Below are positions 15,715 through 24,288 of a stretch of DNA of 64,000 nt, one piece after another. The first letter of the stretch is position 1. Each line of letters begins with the position of its first letter. The notes below the pieces were generated by a model that saw only the letters and a program-made list of their open reading frames with translations, made no database searches and was not told the DNA's origin. The stretch covers positions 82,854-146,853 of the forward strand of contig NZ_MBSO01000013.1 of NCBI RefSeq assembly GCF_001695835.1, in the 5' to 3' direction. The position numbers and the translations under genes are program-made. The stretch is from Ensifer sp. LC11 (GTDB taxonomy: Bacteria > Pseudomonadota > Alphaproteobacteria > Rhizobiales > Rhizobiaceae).

Positions 15715-16473
15715 TTAATCCGCACGGGATATCTGGTCGAGCAGATCAGAGTCTTGAAGATCGAACGCAAAAGCCTCGGTCATTTCAAACGTCTCGTCCT
15801 TATTCGGGTCTCGTGGCAAGGACGCCATCCGTGACACCGCTTTTAGTAGCTCGATGGCATCAGATTTCTTCTGTTGGACGGAAGAAGATTCGAGGTGATT
15901 TCTTAATTTATCTATCTCAATGGTGTTTTTATTGTTTTCAGATCTGGAAAAGATGTTGTGATAGGTACGCTCGGAAAAGTGCAGCGATCGCGCTGTCTCT
16001 TCGAGCAAAGCGCGAAGTTCCCGCGTGATTATGCCCAGTCGTTCAGACTGTTTCAGTGTCAACCTGATGTCAATGAGGGCGTCGGTGAGGGCCCGTGATC
16101 CCAATTCGGGCGGAGCCATCGCCACGGCGACATCCGCGTCGTCAGCCAGTCGTGTGCGCCGGTACCATCGAAAGACGAAGCCGTGGCCGGCCATGCCATA
16201 GTCACAGAGTTCCGCCGCGCGAACGGCGCCCATGCTGGAGGCCCCGAAGACGCGTATGCCCTTTGCCATGGCCCAGAGGATCTCCTTGTGTCGGACTGCC
16301 GGCCGTTGCGCGAACTCACCGTCGATGATCGCGATTACCGAGGGGGCGTGTTCCAGCACGGCACGCACGACATCACCCTGGCCGGCGGGTGGAAGATAGA
16401 TCGCGTCAAGCTGCTTTCGCGCCTCGGCAGCACTCAGCGTTGGTCCCAGGAAGACGACGATCTCAGTTCTCAA
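15715..16473 (-). CDS. TfuA family protein, YcaO partner
   Basis: This is a 252-aa protein whose first 170 residues match the TfuA domain: EIVVFLGPTLSAAEARKQLD, IAIIDGEFAQRPAVRHKEIL, FGASSMGAVRAAELCDYGM. TfuA proteins act with YcaO enzymes, most likely delivering sulfur for thioamide formation. The C-terminal part is AT-richer and unlike the core. The start is a TTG at 16473 with GGAGGTGGG immediately upstream, overlapping the ycaO end by 11 bases. No ATG fits the conserved N-terminus, so tight translational coupling to ycaO is likely. The name derives from the trifolitoxin locus of Rhizobium. Confidence 0.9.
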   Translation of the reverse strand: MRTEIVVFLGPTLSAAEARKQLDAIYLPPAGQGDVVRAVLEHAPSVIAIIDGEFAQRPAVRHKEILWAMAKGIRVFGASSMGAVRAAELCDYGMAGHGFVFRWYRRTRLADDADVAVAMAPPELGSRALTDALIDIRLTLKQSERLGIITRELRALLEETARSLHFSERTYHNIFSRSENNKNTIEIDKLRNHLESSSVQQKKSDAIELLKAVSRMASLPRDPNKDETFEMTEAFAFDLQDSDLLDQISRAD

Positions 16474-17629
16474 CGCCCACCTCCAGCGGTGGTGCAACCA
16501 CTCTGACCACATCGAGAGGGAGCGTTTGATCCGAGAACAGGACCACGGCGATAACCGCCTTGGCACCTGCGGCAACCATCGCATCCAGGATCGCCGTCAG
16601 TGCGTTTTCGCCGGAGAACCTGGGCTCTCTTTCAGCGAAGGACCGGCCCGGTCGTGACAGGCTTTCAAACCAGGCGGTAAGTTCGCCCCGGTCCGGCCGG
16701 GCATAGAAGCGGCCGGTGACATCTTCCCGGGTCGCCGAGATGGCGCCCAGGCGGGACTGGCACGCTTCAAGCAACGCCTTGGCCAGAGCCCGGTCGTGGC
16801 TGAGATCGCAGCCGAAGCCTGCGGCCGGCAACGGAGCCAGCGGAACGCGCGCGGGATCTTCCATGACATGGCACCAGTAGGCGGGCAGGCCATGGATGCC
16901 GGGGAGCGTCCATATGCCCGCAGCGAATCCTGCTTGACGAAGGCGGTCAATGATCTCCCCGGCCTCGCCCCCGCGGACGGTATCGACGCCAATCCGGAAG
17001 CGGTCGAAGAAGTGCGGCATCTGCATGGCCAGATGGCAGGCGTGGCGTTCGAGGATCTCGAGACAGGCGTGGCTCACAGCCCTCTGCAAGCTTGTCCCCG
17101 CGGCCAGGCCCGTCGTGTTTCTTTCAAACCAGTGCGGGTGCGGCGAGGGGACGAGGTAGTTCGTATCGACTGCCGCCAATGGCACGGGCCGAAACGTCCC
17201 GGACACCAGGTCCCAGCCTGTGATCCAGGTCAGCGCATCGGTGTCGGCGGCTGGGGCAGCAGCCGGGAGCAGATAGGACCACATCCCGTCCGCATTCATT
17301 TCGGCGAGGCTGGCCGTCCGTATGCGCTCAGCCGGTATGCGCTCCGACGCCCATCCCTCAAGCGATTCCATGAGGCCGGATATGGCAGCCTGAGCATAGG
17401 TGAGACCCTTGCCCTGGTTGACGGAAACCGACCGCGAGGCTGGTCGGATCACCTGCACGACCGGTATCTTGATCCGATCAAGCCCGGTCACGGATCCGAG
17501 CCGTGTGATGCCGAACGTTCGCTTGCGCGCGAGAATCCTCTCGACCGTTTCCCAGGTGTCGGGAATGGGCGGGAAGGGGCCGTGCAGCAATCCATGAAGA
17601 GGTCTGTCCTCGATCGCCGGCGCCGCCAT
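16463..17629 (-). CDS. YcaO-domain ATP-dependent cyclodehydratase/thioamidation enzyme
   Basis: This is a 388-aa YcaO protein with its ATP/Mg motifs intact. These are SGLMESLEGW (Glu88, Glu91), the GLAAGTSLQRAVSHACLEIL segment followed by ERHA (Glu191, Glu194, Arg195), and KALLEACQSRLGAISATRED (Glu288, Gln291, Arg293). YcaO enzymes activate backbone amides with ATP. With TfuA they install thioamides, and with a dehydrogenase they give azoles. No dehydrogenase is seen here, favouring thioamidation. No E1-like or precursor-binding domain is fused. ATG 17629 follows the cyclase gene stop by 6 bases, so the genes form one transcription unit. Confidence 0.93.
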   Translation of the reverse strand: MAAPAIEDRPLHGLLHGPFPPIPDTWETVERILARKRTFGITRLGSVTGLDRIKIPVVQVIRPASRSVSVNQGKGLTYAQAAISGLMESLEGWASERIPAERIRTASLAEMNADGMWSYLLPAAAPAADTDALTWITGWDLVSGTFRPVPLAAVDTNYLVPSPHPHWFERNTTGLAAGTSLQRAVSHACLEILERHACHLAMQMPHFFDRFRIGVDTVRGGEAGEIIDRLRQAGFAAGIWTLPGIHGLPAYWCHVMEDPARVPLAPLPAAGFGCDLSHDRALAKALLEACQSRLGAISATREDVTGRFYARPDRGELTAWFESLSRPGRSFAEREPRFSGENALTAILDAMVAAGAKAVIAVVLFSDQTLPLDVVRVVAPPLEVGVEN

Positions 17630-17635
17630 CGCCAA

Positions 17636-20617
17636 CTACCCGAAACGGTGTCGCAGATCGCGCCTGGCACGCTTCGCGAGCCATTCGGCGCCTTGCGCCT
17701 CGGCTGATTGCACGGCATAGCGCAGATCCCGTTTCGCGCGTGCCGGCGCATCGCCCAGCGTCAACGCCAGGTGCGCTCTGCGCCGATAGAGTTCCGCGAG
17801 CCAGAACCACTGGCCGCTCTTGCGTCCAAGCGCGATGGCGTTCTCGACCAGCGCGACCGCATCGGCAGGCCTTCCCATCCGCTCCAGGATCTCGGAGTGC
17901 ATATCGCTGTGGATCGACAGGTTGTCGTCGGTTCCCGTCTGTTGCTGAAGGCGCAGGCCTTCTTCGAAGCGCTTAGCGCCCCGCTCAGGCGATGAGGCCA
18001 TCGCCTCCGCCCAGCCACAATACATATTGGCGCGCGCCTGGCTCGCCACCAGGCCGTTGTCTTCGGCCAATGACAGCATCCGCTCTCCGAGCCTGTGCAC
18101 GTCTTCGTATCGTTGCTGGCAACGGCGCAACACGATCCCGTAGTAGAGCCCATGTACCATACTGCCGACATGCTCCGTCCGATCGGCCCATTCCAGGCAT
18201 TGCCTGATCGCAGTCTCGCTCGGCGCCTGCGCATCCGTCAGAAGGTAGGACAAGGCACTTTCGCCGAGGCCGCACACTTTCGCATCATGCCCACCGTAGA
18301 AGGCCCGATTTCGCGAGGCCCGTTCAGCGTCATAAAGTTCCAGGCCCTTGCTCACACAATCCAGGCAGAAGCCGTGATGCCCTGCGTGGAAGCTTGTTGC
18401 CCAGCCGCAATGATAGGCCTGGAGCCGGGTTTCGGGATCGTTGGCGTTCTGCATGTCGTCGACAAGGACACGGGCCCGCGATTGCTGCAGAGAGACATTG
18501 GGGGCAGTGAACCACCAGCCCCAATAGAGCGGAAGGCGCTCTTCGCGGTTTGCCGATCCATCTTTCCTCAGCAGTGACATGGCGCGCGCGTAGATTCTGC
18601 GGGCCAGTTGCGATCCCTCTCCCTCCAGCGCCGTCGCCACGACGCCCTGAAGCTGCAAAAGATCCAGCAGGAAATCGCGGCGATCCGCTTGGCGCGGCAT
18701 TGCTGCGATCTCGCGGGCACAAAGATCGAGCGATTGGCGAGCCTCCTGCATGGCCGAACGCAAGATGCACGCCTCGGCCGCCTTCATCGCAAATTGCGCG
18801 GCCTCGCGGTGAAGGCCTGCCTCTGCGCATTGCCAGGCTGCGACCGCCGGCGGCAGGCCCGGCAGGTCTTCCTCGCTGAGCAATTGCGCGATGCGTTTGT
18901 GGATCCTGCGTCGGTCGCTGCGCAGCAGGCTGCCATAGGCCGCCTCATGCTGGAGGACGTGGCGGAACTGGTAGGCGTCCTCGGATGTGGCGGCTCGCTC
19001 AATCACGCCGTGCGAGACGAGCGCGGCGAGATCGTCGTCAAGCGACGGGGCCTTGATGCCGTCCAGCAGACGCTTCAGCAGGCTGACGCTGAACTCCTTG
19101 CCGATAACGCTCGCCAACTGCGCGACGCGGCGGGCGCTTCCAACCTTTGCAAGCTTGGCGGCCAGAAGATCGTTCAGCGACGAAACGCCTTCATCGACGA
19201 GGAGTTTTGTCCAGTCGGCGGCGATGGATGTTGCTACATGCCTGCCTCGAAGAAGGAGCGCGAGCTCCTTGGCATAAAGCGGCAGCCCGTCGCATTGCTG
19301 CAGAATGAAAGACACCAGGCCTGCGGGCGGCGTCCCGCCCCATATCGAAGCCACAAGGTTTTTCATCGCTGGTGTTCCGAGGCCCGTAAGGGTCAGGCAC
19401 TCGGCCGTCTCGTGCGCAATCGGCCCGCGAGAGGTTTGTATCACCAGGACCGGCAGGCGGCGAGCGTGGGCGTGCAGGTGCTCGAGCAGCGCCAATGTCA
19501 TGCTGTCGGCCCAGTGCACGTCCTCGATGACGATGAGCTTGGCTGTTTCTCCTGCGCAAAGGATATGCGCGGCCGCGCGAATGACGTCCTTCCTGAACGC
19601 CTCCCCGGAAATATCGGCAACCTGAATGTTTCCGGCCCTGCGTCGAGAAACGCCACCGGTAAACGCGCTGATCGACCGTGCAGTGCTCTCGTCGACAGCG
19701 AGACCGACGCCTTGCAACGCCTCCTGCAGGCGAGGGGCATTGCCGCTTTGCAGGGTGTCTCTTCCAACTTTTGCTTCGAGAAAGCCGATCAACGGCTGCA
19801 GGGGCTCGCCGGACAAGCGCATGTCGCATTGCAATAGAATGTCGGCGTCGTTTTCGTGCCGGACCGTGCGGCGCAGCTCGGCGACAAGCCTTGACTTGCC
19901 GATGCCGGCGTCCCCGATCACCGCGATAGACTTGCCGTTGCCTTCGCATGCGGCCTGCCACTCGCTCGTCAGCCGCGCGAGCTCTTTCTCCCGCCCTCCC
20001 ATGGGCATCCCGCGCGCGGGATTGGGCGAAAAGCGCACGGATGCAGGGGATGTTGCCAGGGGCTGCCACAGGGGTGTCGGTTCCGAAAACCCTTTAAGCG
20101 CGGCGTTTCGCAGGAACGTATAGTCGAACTTGTTGCGCGTCAGCTGGTAGGTCGCCTCAGCAACGAGGACGGTGTCCGGCTGCGCTTCAGCCTGAAGCCG
20201 GGAGGCCAATATGGGCGCGGTGCCGACGATATCGTTGCCATCAGATGACAGAACGACGACGCTTGTCGCAACGCCGATGCGCAGTTGAAACGGCACTGTG
20301 CGCGCACGGCGGCTGTGGCGGTTCGCCATCTGGACGAGCTCGAGCGCAGCCTGGACGGCCCTCTCGGCGGCGTCCTCGATCTGTTCCGGATAACCGAAGT
20401 AGCCGCATCCGCCATCGCCAAGCCGTCGATTGAGATTGCCGCCGCAACGGCGAATGATGTCTTCCGAGCTGTTGTGGAGATTGGCGATGGAGTGGAGATA
20501 CTTTTCCGGGTCGCTGCTCAGCAACAGTTCGGTCGAGCCGACGATGTCATAGAAAAGCGCCGTCACCTGGCGCCTTTCGCCGCCGAGCTGGAACTGCGTA
20601 TCGGACCCCTTCATCAT
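17636..20617 (-). CDS. Class III nucleotidyl cyclase with AAA/STAND ATPase and TPR-like C-terminus
   Basis: This is a 993-aa protein. The cyclase domain (about residues 12-185) keeps metal-binding-type aspartates in LFYDIVGST (D24) and RRLGDGG (D68) and the GVATS segment. A large ATPase module follows with Walker A GDAGIGKS (about 235-242) and a VIEDVHWADS Walker B-like strand. The rest (about 550-990) is alpha-helical and TPR/MalT-like. This architecture is used in signalling ATPases; many have degenerate cyclases, so activity is unsure. It is the first gene of the YcaO/TfuA block and may sense a signal or control the block. ATG 20617 is preferred to TTG 20623. Confidence 0.85.
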   Translation of the reverse strand: MMKGSDTQFQLGGERRQVTALFYDIVGSTELLLSSDPEKYLHSIANLHNSSEDIIRRCGGNLNRRLGDGGCGYFGYPEQIEDAAERAVQAALELVQMANRHSRRARTVPFQLRIGVATSVVVLSSDGNDIVGTAPILASRLQAEAQPDTVLVAEATYQLTRNKFDYTFLRNAALKGFSEPTPLWQPLATSPASVRFSPNPARGMPMGGREKELARLTSEWQAACEGNGKSIAVIGDAGIGKSRLVAELRRTVRHENDADILLQCDMRLSGEPLQPLIGFLEAKVGRDTLQSGNAPRLQEALQGVGLAVDESTARSISAFTGGVSRRRAGNIQVADISGEAFRKDVIRAAAHILCAGETAKLIVIEDVHWADSMTLALLEHLHAHARRLPVLVIQTSRGPIAHETAECLTLTGLGTPAMKNLVASIWGGTPPAGLVSFILQQCDGLPLYAKELALLLRGRHVATSIAADWTKLLVDEGVSSLNDLLAAKLAKVGSARRVAQLASVIGKEFSVSLLKRLLDGIKAPSLDDDLAALVSHGVIERAATSEDAYQFRHVLQHEAAYGSLLRSDRRRIHKRIAQLLSEEDLPGLPPAVAAWQCAEAGLHREAAQFAMKAAEACILRSAMQEARQSLDLCAREIAAMPRQADRRDFLLDLLQLQGVVATALEGEGSQLARRIYARAMSLLRKDGSANREERLPLYWGWWFTAPNVSLQQSRARVLVDDMQNANDPETRLQAYHCGWATSFHAGHHGFCLDCVSKGLELYDAERASRNRAFYGGHDAKVCGLGESALSYLLTDAQAPSETAIRQCLEWADRTEHVGSMVHGLYYGIVLRRCQQRYEDVHRLGERMLSLAEDNGLVASQARANMYCGWAEAMASSPERGAKRFEEGLRLQQQTGTDDNLSIHSDMHSEILERMGRPADAVALVENAIALGRKSGQWFWLAELYRRRAHLALTLGDAPARAKRDLRYAVQSAEAQGAEWLAKRARRDLRHRFG

Positions 20618-20838
20618 CGCCAACGCCCAACACCTGCCGATTTGCGGTCATCCCACCCCATTTGCCGCCCATAGGCAAGCTGCCTCAGCAAAGAATATCC
20701 TAATATTCCTAGATAAGGCGGCGCGGTGTTGGAAGGCGAAGGGGTTTTGTGATCCGGATCAGATGGCGCGTGACGCCACGCCGAAGCGGGATCTGGCGTG
20801 GCCGGAAATCGAAAAGTAAAGGGGGATTCATCGAGAAT

Positions 20839-20912
20839 TGGCTGGGGAACCTGGATTCGAACCAGGACTAACGGAGTCAGAGTCCGCTGGTCTACCGTTA
20901 ACCTATTCCCCA
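20839..20912 (-). tRNA. tRNA-Gln (CTG anticodon)
   Basis: A 74-base cloverleaf lies on the minus strand. Acceptor strand TGGGGAA at the 5' end pairs with TTCCCCA near the 3' end, followed by GCCA so that CCA is encoded. The anticodon loop CTCTGAC lies between GCGGA and TCCGT and gives anticodon CTG. The T arm contains GGTTCGAATCC. Its 3' end faces the accessory YcaO/TfuA block. Confidence 0.95.
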
Positions 20913-21271
20913 AGGTCGCTGTCGGGCGCCGCCCGTTGCGTCGGTGTGGCGGGCTTATAAACAAAACGGCGGCCAATGCAAATACCTTTTGGCAAAAAAA
21001 TGCGGATCGCGATGTGGCGGGCGAGTTGATGCGCCAATATGCCGAGGTCGGTGGGGGGCGACCGTCGGTCGCGAAATTGCAGCGGGCAGTCGCAAGGGGA
21101 AGGGGGGCGCGGATCGGCAATAATGGTCGCGGCGCTCAGCCGGTCCGGCCTTAGCCCTTGGTGATGCAGTCAAAAACAGTTTGGCGAATGGGGTTTGCGC
21201 TGGTACAGTCGCGCCAACGAAAAATCGAGAGAGCGCCTTGAGCGGCCCTTAGGGCTTGCGCGGCGCCATGG
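20913..21271. other. Intergenic region upstream of the ppx/gppA-like gene
   Basis: About 360 bases between the tRNA-Gln gene and the ppx/gppA-like start. It includes an A-rich tract near 20990-21000 but no gene, repeat or clear promoter that I can support. Confidence 0.5.
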
Positions 21272-22870
21272 TTGAAACACGTGAAAGACCCCGATCACGG
21301 CGAAAAGCCGTCCGAATCCGGGGCGTCGGCAGCAGGCCGCGGTGATGGATCGAAGCTCGGTCCGCGCAACGGCAAGGGCAAGCGCAAACGACGCAAGTCG
21401 TCTGCTACGCCGTCTGCAATTGCCAGCCAGCCCGGTGCTGCCGGTTTGGCAGGGCGTCCCGCAGGAGAGAATGATGCGGAGCCGGCGCGCAAGCGCAAAC
21501 GGCGGCGTCGTTCGAAATCCGGTAAGCAACAGACCCCCGGTGCGTCCGCCCGAGAGGGTGGCGGCGTTCAGCTCGTCGAGCCGACGCTTGGCGAGCGCAA
21601 GGGGCACAAGCGCAACAAGAAGGCGCGGCATCGCCGCGGGCTCCAGGGCCGTCCGCTGACAAGTGGCGAGCGTCAGCCGACGCAGCAAAGGGCGGCTGAC
21701 GCTGGTGGCAACGCGCGATCGGGTTCGCCCGCATCCAGCGGACAAACGGTCGGACAGCAAAGGCCCGGGCAGCGTGCCGAACAGCCGCGCACGCCTCATG
21801 TTGCGACCGGCGAGCCGCCGGCGCCGCTCTATGCCGCGCTCGACCTCGGCACCAACAATTGCCGCCTGCTGATTGCGCAGCCGACACGTCCCGGCCAGTT
21901 CCGGGTGGTCGACGCCTTCTCGCGCATCGTTCGCCTGGGCGAAGGGCTCGGCGCCAGCGGCCGGCTGTCGGACGAAGCGATGGAGCGCGCCGTCGAAGCG
22001 CTGAGGATCTGCGCCTTGAAGCTCGGCGCCCGCACCATCCGTCGCAGCCGGCTGATTGCGACCGAAGCGGCGCGTGCGGCCGAAAACGGTGAGAACTTCC
22101 TCGAGCGGGTGGCAAGCGAGACCGGTCTCGAACTGGAGATCATCAATCGCGAAACCGAGGCGCGGCTTGCCGTCTCCGGCTGCTCGTCGCTGGTTGATCG
22201 CGAGACGCGTTCAGTCGTGCTCTTCGATATCGGCGGCGGCTCGTCCGAAATTGCCGTCATTCGGATCGGCGACTCGAGGTCGAACCGGCTTGCCAACCAC
22301 ATCACTCACTGGACCTCGCTGCCGGTCGGCGTCGTCACGCTTTCGGAGCGCCACGGCGGCCAGCATGTCACGCCGGCAAGTTTCGAGGCAATGGTGCGCG
22401 AGGTCGAAGGCATGCTTGCCCGCTTCGACAGCCCGCCGGTCGAGGCGCTCGCAAATGGTGCATCCGGCAGCGGATTCCATCTGATCGGCACATCGGGCAC
22501 GGTCACGACGCTTGCCGGTGTGCATCTGGATCTGCCGCGTTATGATCGCCGCCGGGTGGACGGGCTGTGGCTGACCGACGACGAGGTCTCGGCCATGCAG
22601 GCGCGGCTCCTCTCCTGGGATTTCGATGCGCGTGCGGCCAATCCCTGCATCGGTCCTGACCGGGCTGATCTGGTGCTTGCCGGCTGCGCGATCCTGGAAG
22701 CGATCCGCCGCCGCTGGCCATCGACACGCATGCGCGTTGCCGATCGTGGTCTGCGCGAGGGCTTGCTGACAGATATGATGGCGGACGACGGAGCCTGGCG
22801 CCGTTCGCGGCCGCGCCGCCATCAGCGCGGCACCAATGCCTCCGGCAGCCAGGAAGGAAACAAGGCATGA
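21272..22870 (+). CDS. Ppx/GppA family phosphatase with long basic N-terminal extension
   Basis: The C-terminal two thirds is an ASKHA-fold exopolyphosphatase/guanosine pentaphosphatase, with [14 protein letters not shown] near residue 190, [11 protein letters not shown], and the phosphate-binding [10 protein letters not shown]. These enzymes hydrolyse polyphosphate and/or pppGpp. The first roughly 180 residues are low-complexity and rich in Lys/Arg/Gly/Ser (for example [20 protein letters not shown]), probably disordered and suited to polyanion or RNA binding. The start is uncertain: TTG 21272 or GTG 21281, with no strong ribosome-binding site. It overlaps the rRNA methyltransferase rlmE by 4 bases. 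Confidence 0.85.
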   Translation: MKHVKDPDHGEKPSESGASAAGRGDGSKLGPRNGKGKRKRRKSSATPSAIASQPGAAGLAGRPAGENDAEPARKRKRRRRSKSGKQQTPGASAREGGGVQLVEPTLGERKGHKRNKKARHRRGLQGRPLTSGERQPTQQRAADAGGNARSGSPASSGQTVGQQRPGQRAEQPRTPHVATGEPPAPLYAALDLGTNNCRLLIAQPTRPGQFRVVDAFSRIVRLGEGLGASGRLSDEAMERAVEALRICALKLGARTIRRSRLIATEAARAAENGENFLERVASETGLELEIINRETEARLAVSGCSSLVDRETRSVVLFDIGGGSSEIAVIRIGDSRSNRLANHITHWTSLPVGVVTLSERHGGQHVTPASFEAMVREVEGMLARFDSPPVEALANGASGSGFHLIGTSGTVTTLAGVHLDLPRYDRRRVDGLWLTDDEVSAMQARLLSWDFDARAANPCIGPDRADLVLAGCAILEAIRRRWPSTRMRVADRGLREGLLTDMMADDGAWRRSRPRRHQRGTNASGSQEGNKA

Positions 22871-23604
22871 CCAAACCCCCTGTTGGCGGTAACCGCAGCG
22901 GCCGCAAGCTTGGCCAAAAGGTCAAGAAGGGCAAGCTCAAAGCGTCCTCCCGCCGCTGGATCGAGCGCCACATCAACGATCCCTATGTGCAGCGTGCGCA
23001 GCTCGAGGGCTATCGCGCCCGCGCGGCGTTCAAGCTCCTGGAGATCGACGAGAAGCACAAGATCCTCAACGGCGCCAAGCGTATTATCGACCTCGGTGCC
23101 GCACCCGGCAGCTGGTCGCAGATCGCCGCCAAGGTCACCAATTCGACCGATACCGACCCGCGCGTTGCGGCGATCGACTTCCTCGAGATGGATCCGATCC
23201 CGGGCGTGCGTTTCCTGCAGATGGATTTCCTTGATCCTGAGGCGCCGCAGAAGCTGAAGGAAGCGATCGGCGGTACGCCGGATCTGGTGATTTCCGATAT
23301 GGCGGCCCCGACCACCGGCCATCGCCAGACCGATCACCTGCGCACCATGCATCTGTGCGAGGTCGCTGCCTATTTCGCCGTCGACGTGCTCGCCGAGGGC
23401 GGCCATTTCCTGGCGAAAACCTTCCAGGGCGGCACCGAGCGCGAACTGCTCAACATGCTCAAGCAGAATTTCCGCCAGGTCATCCATGTGAAGCCGGCCT
23501 CCTCGCGCGCCGAATCGGTCGAGATGTTCCTGCTCGCCAAGGGCTTCAAGGGACGCCAGCAGGCGGGCAGCGAGGCGGAGAGCGAAGACGAGGCGGCAGA
23601 ATAG
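22867..23604 (+). CDS. rlmE: 23S rRNA (uridine-2'-O-)-methyltransferase RlmE (FtsJ/RrmJ)
   Basis: This is a 245-aa SAM-dependent methyltransferase that modifies U2552 of 23S rRNA in late 50S assembly. Basic N-terminal residues lead into [16 protein letters not shown], the SAM motif [13 protein letters not shown], and [19 protein letters not shown]. The K-D-K-E type residues are present. ATG 22867 overlaps the preceding stop (ATGA), so it is translationally coupled to the Ppx/GppA gene. That pairing in rhizobia suggests a link between polyphosphate/pppGpp turnover and ribosome maturation, by inference. Confidence 0.95.
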   Translation: MTKPPVGGNRSGRKLGQKVKKGKLKASSRRWIERHINDPYVQRAQLEGYRARAAFKLLEIDEKHKILNGAKRIIDLGAAPGSWSQIAAKVTNSTDTDPRVAAIDFLEMDPIPGVRFLQMDFLDPEAPQKLKEAIGGTPDLVISDMAAPTTGHRQTDHLRTMHLCEVAAYFAVDVLAEGGHFLAKTFQGGTERELLNMLKQNFRQVIHVKPASSRAESVEMFLLAKGFKGRQQAGSEAESEDEAAE

Positions 23605-23606
23605 CC

Positions 23607-23987
23607 ATGCTGTTATACGTCACGGTGGGCAGCAACGATCTCGAACGCGCCGGCGTGTTCTACGATGCGGTGCTTCCGGCGCTCGGCTATCGCCGGCAGC
23701 GCCAAGACGAGACCGAGATCGGCTATGGCACGGAGGGCGACCGCATCCGCTTCTGGGTGGTAACCCCGTTCAATCGCGAGCCGGCGACTTTTGGCAACGG
23801 CGTGAGCATCGCGCTGACGGCGGAGACGCGTGCCGCCGTCGATGCGTTTCATGCTGCGGCGATTGCCAATGGCGGCACCGACGAAGGTGCGCCGGGGCTG
23901 CGCCCATTTCACGCGCATTTTTACGGCGCCTGGGTTCGCGATCTCGACGGCAACAAGATTGCCGCCGTCTGCGAGCGGCCGGAATAA
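23607..23987 (+). CDS. VOC family (glyoxalase/bleomycin-resistance fold) protein
   Basis: This is a 126-aa single VOC domain. It opens MLLYVTVGSNDLERAGVFYD, has paired beta-alpha-beta modules, and ends with HFYGAWVRDLDGNKIAAVCE, the typical C-terminal metal-side strand (DPDGN-like). Possible roles include lyase, dioxygenase-like or binding protein; no substrate is indicated. It starts 2 bases after rlmE and is probably in the same operon. Confidence 0.9.
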   Translation: MLLYVTVGSNDLERAGVFYDAVLPALGYRRQRQDETEIGYGTEGDRIRFWVVTPFNREPATFGNGVSIALTAETRAAVDAFHAAAIANGGTDEGAPGLRPFHAHFYGAWVRDLDGNKIAAVCERPE

Positions 23988-24288
23988 CCGGAACCCCGGA
24001 CGCCGAATTCCCGGCGATTAGCGAATGTCCGAAGCCGCGGTAGACCCTCCGACCGGGCTGACATGCGCCGAATGGCAGCCTATCCCATCGCTTCCCAGCG
24101 CCGGCTCCCCCAAAAGACGGCGCGTGGTGGTTAATCTGCCGTTAAGGACTTGAGTGCAACTCTAGTGGTACTCTTTGGTCCATTAGGACCTCCTAAGGTT
24201 TTATACTCCACCGAGCGCCGGCTGCCGATCGACGATTGGCGAAGGGTCGAGCACGTGCTCGGTTGGCCTGCATGTGGATGTATCCTGG

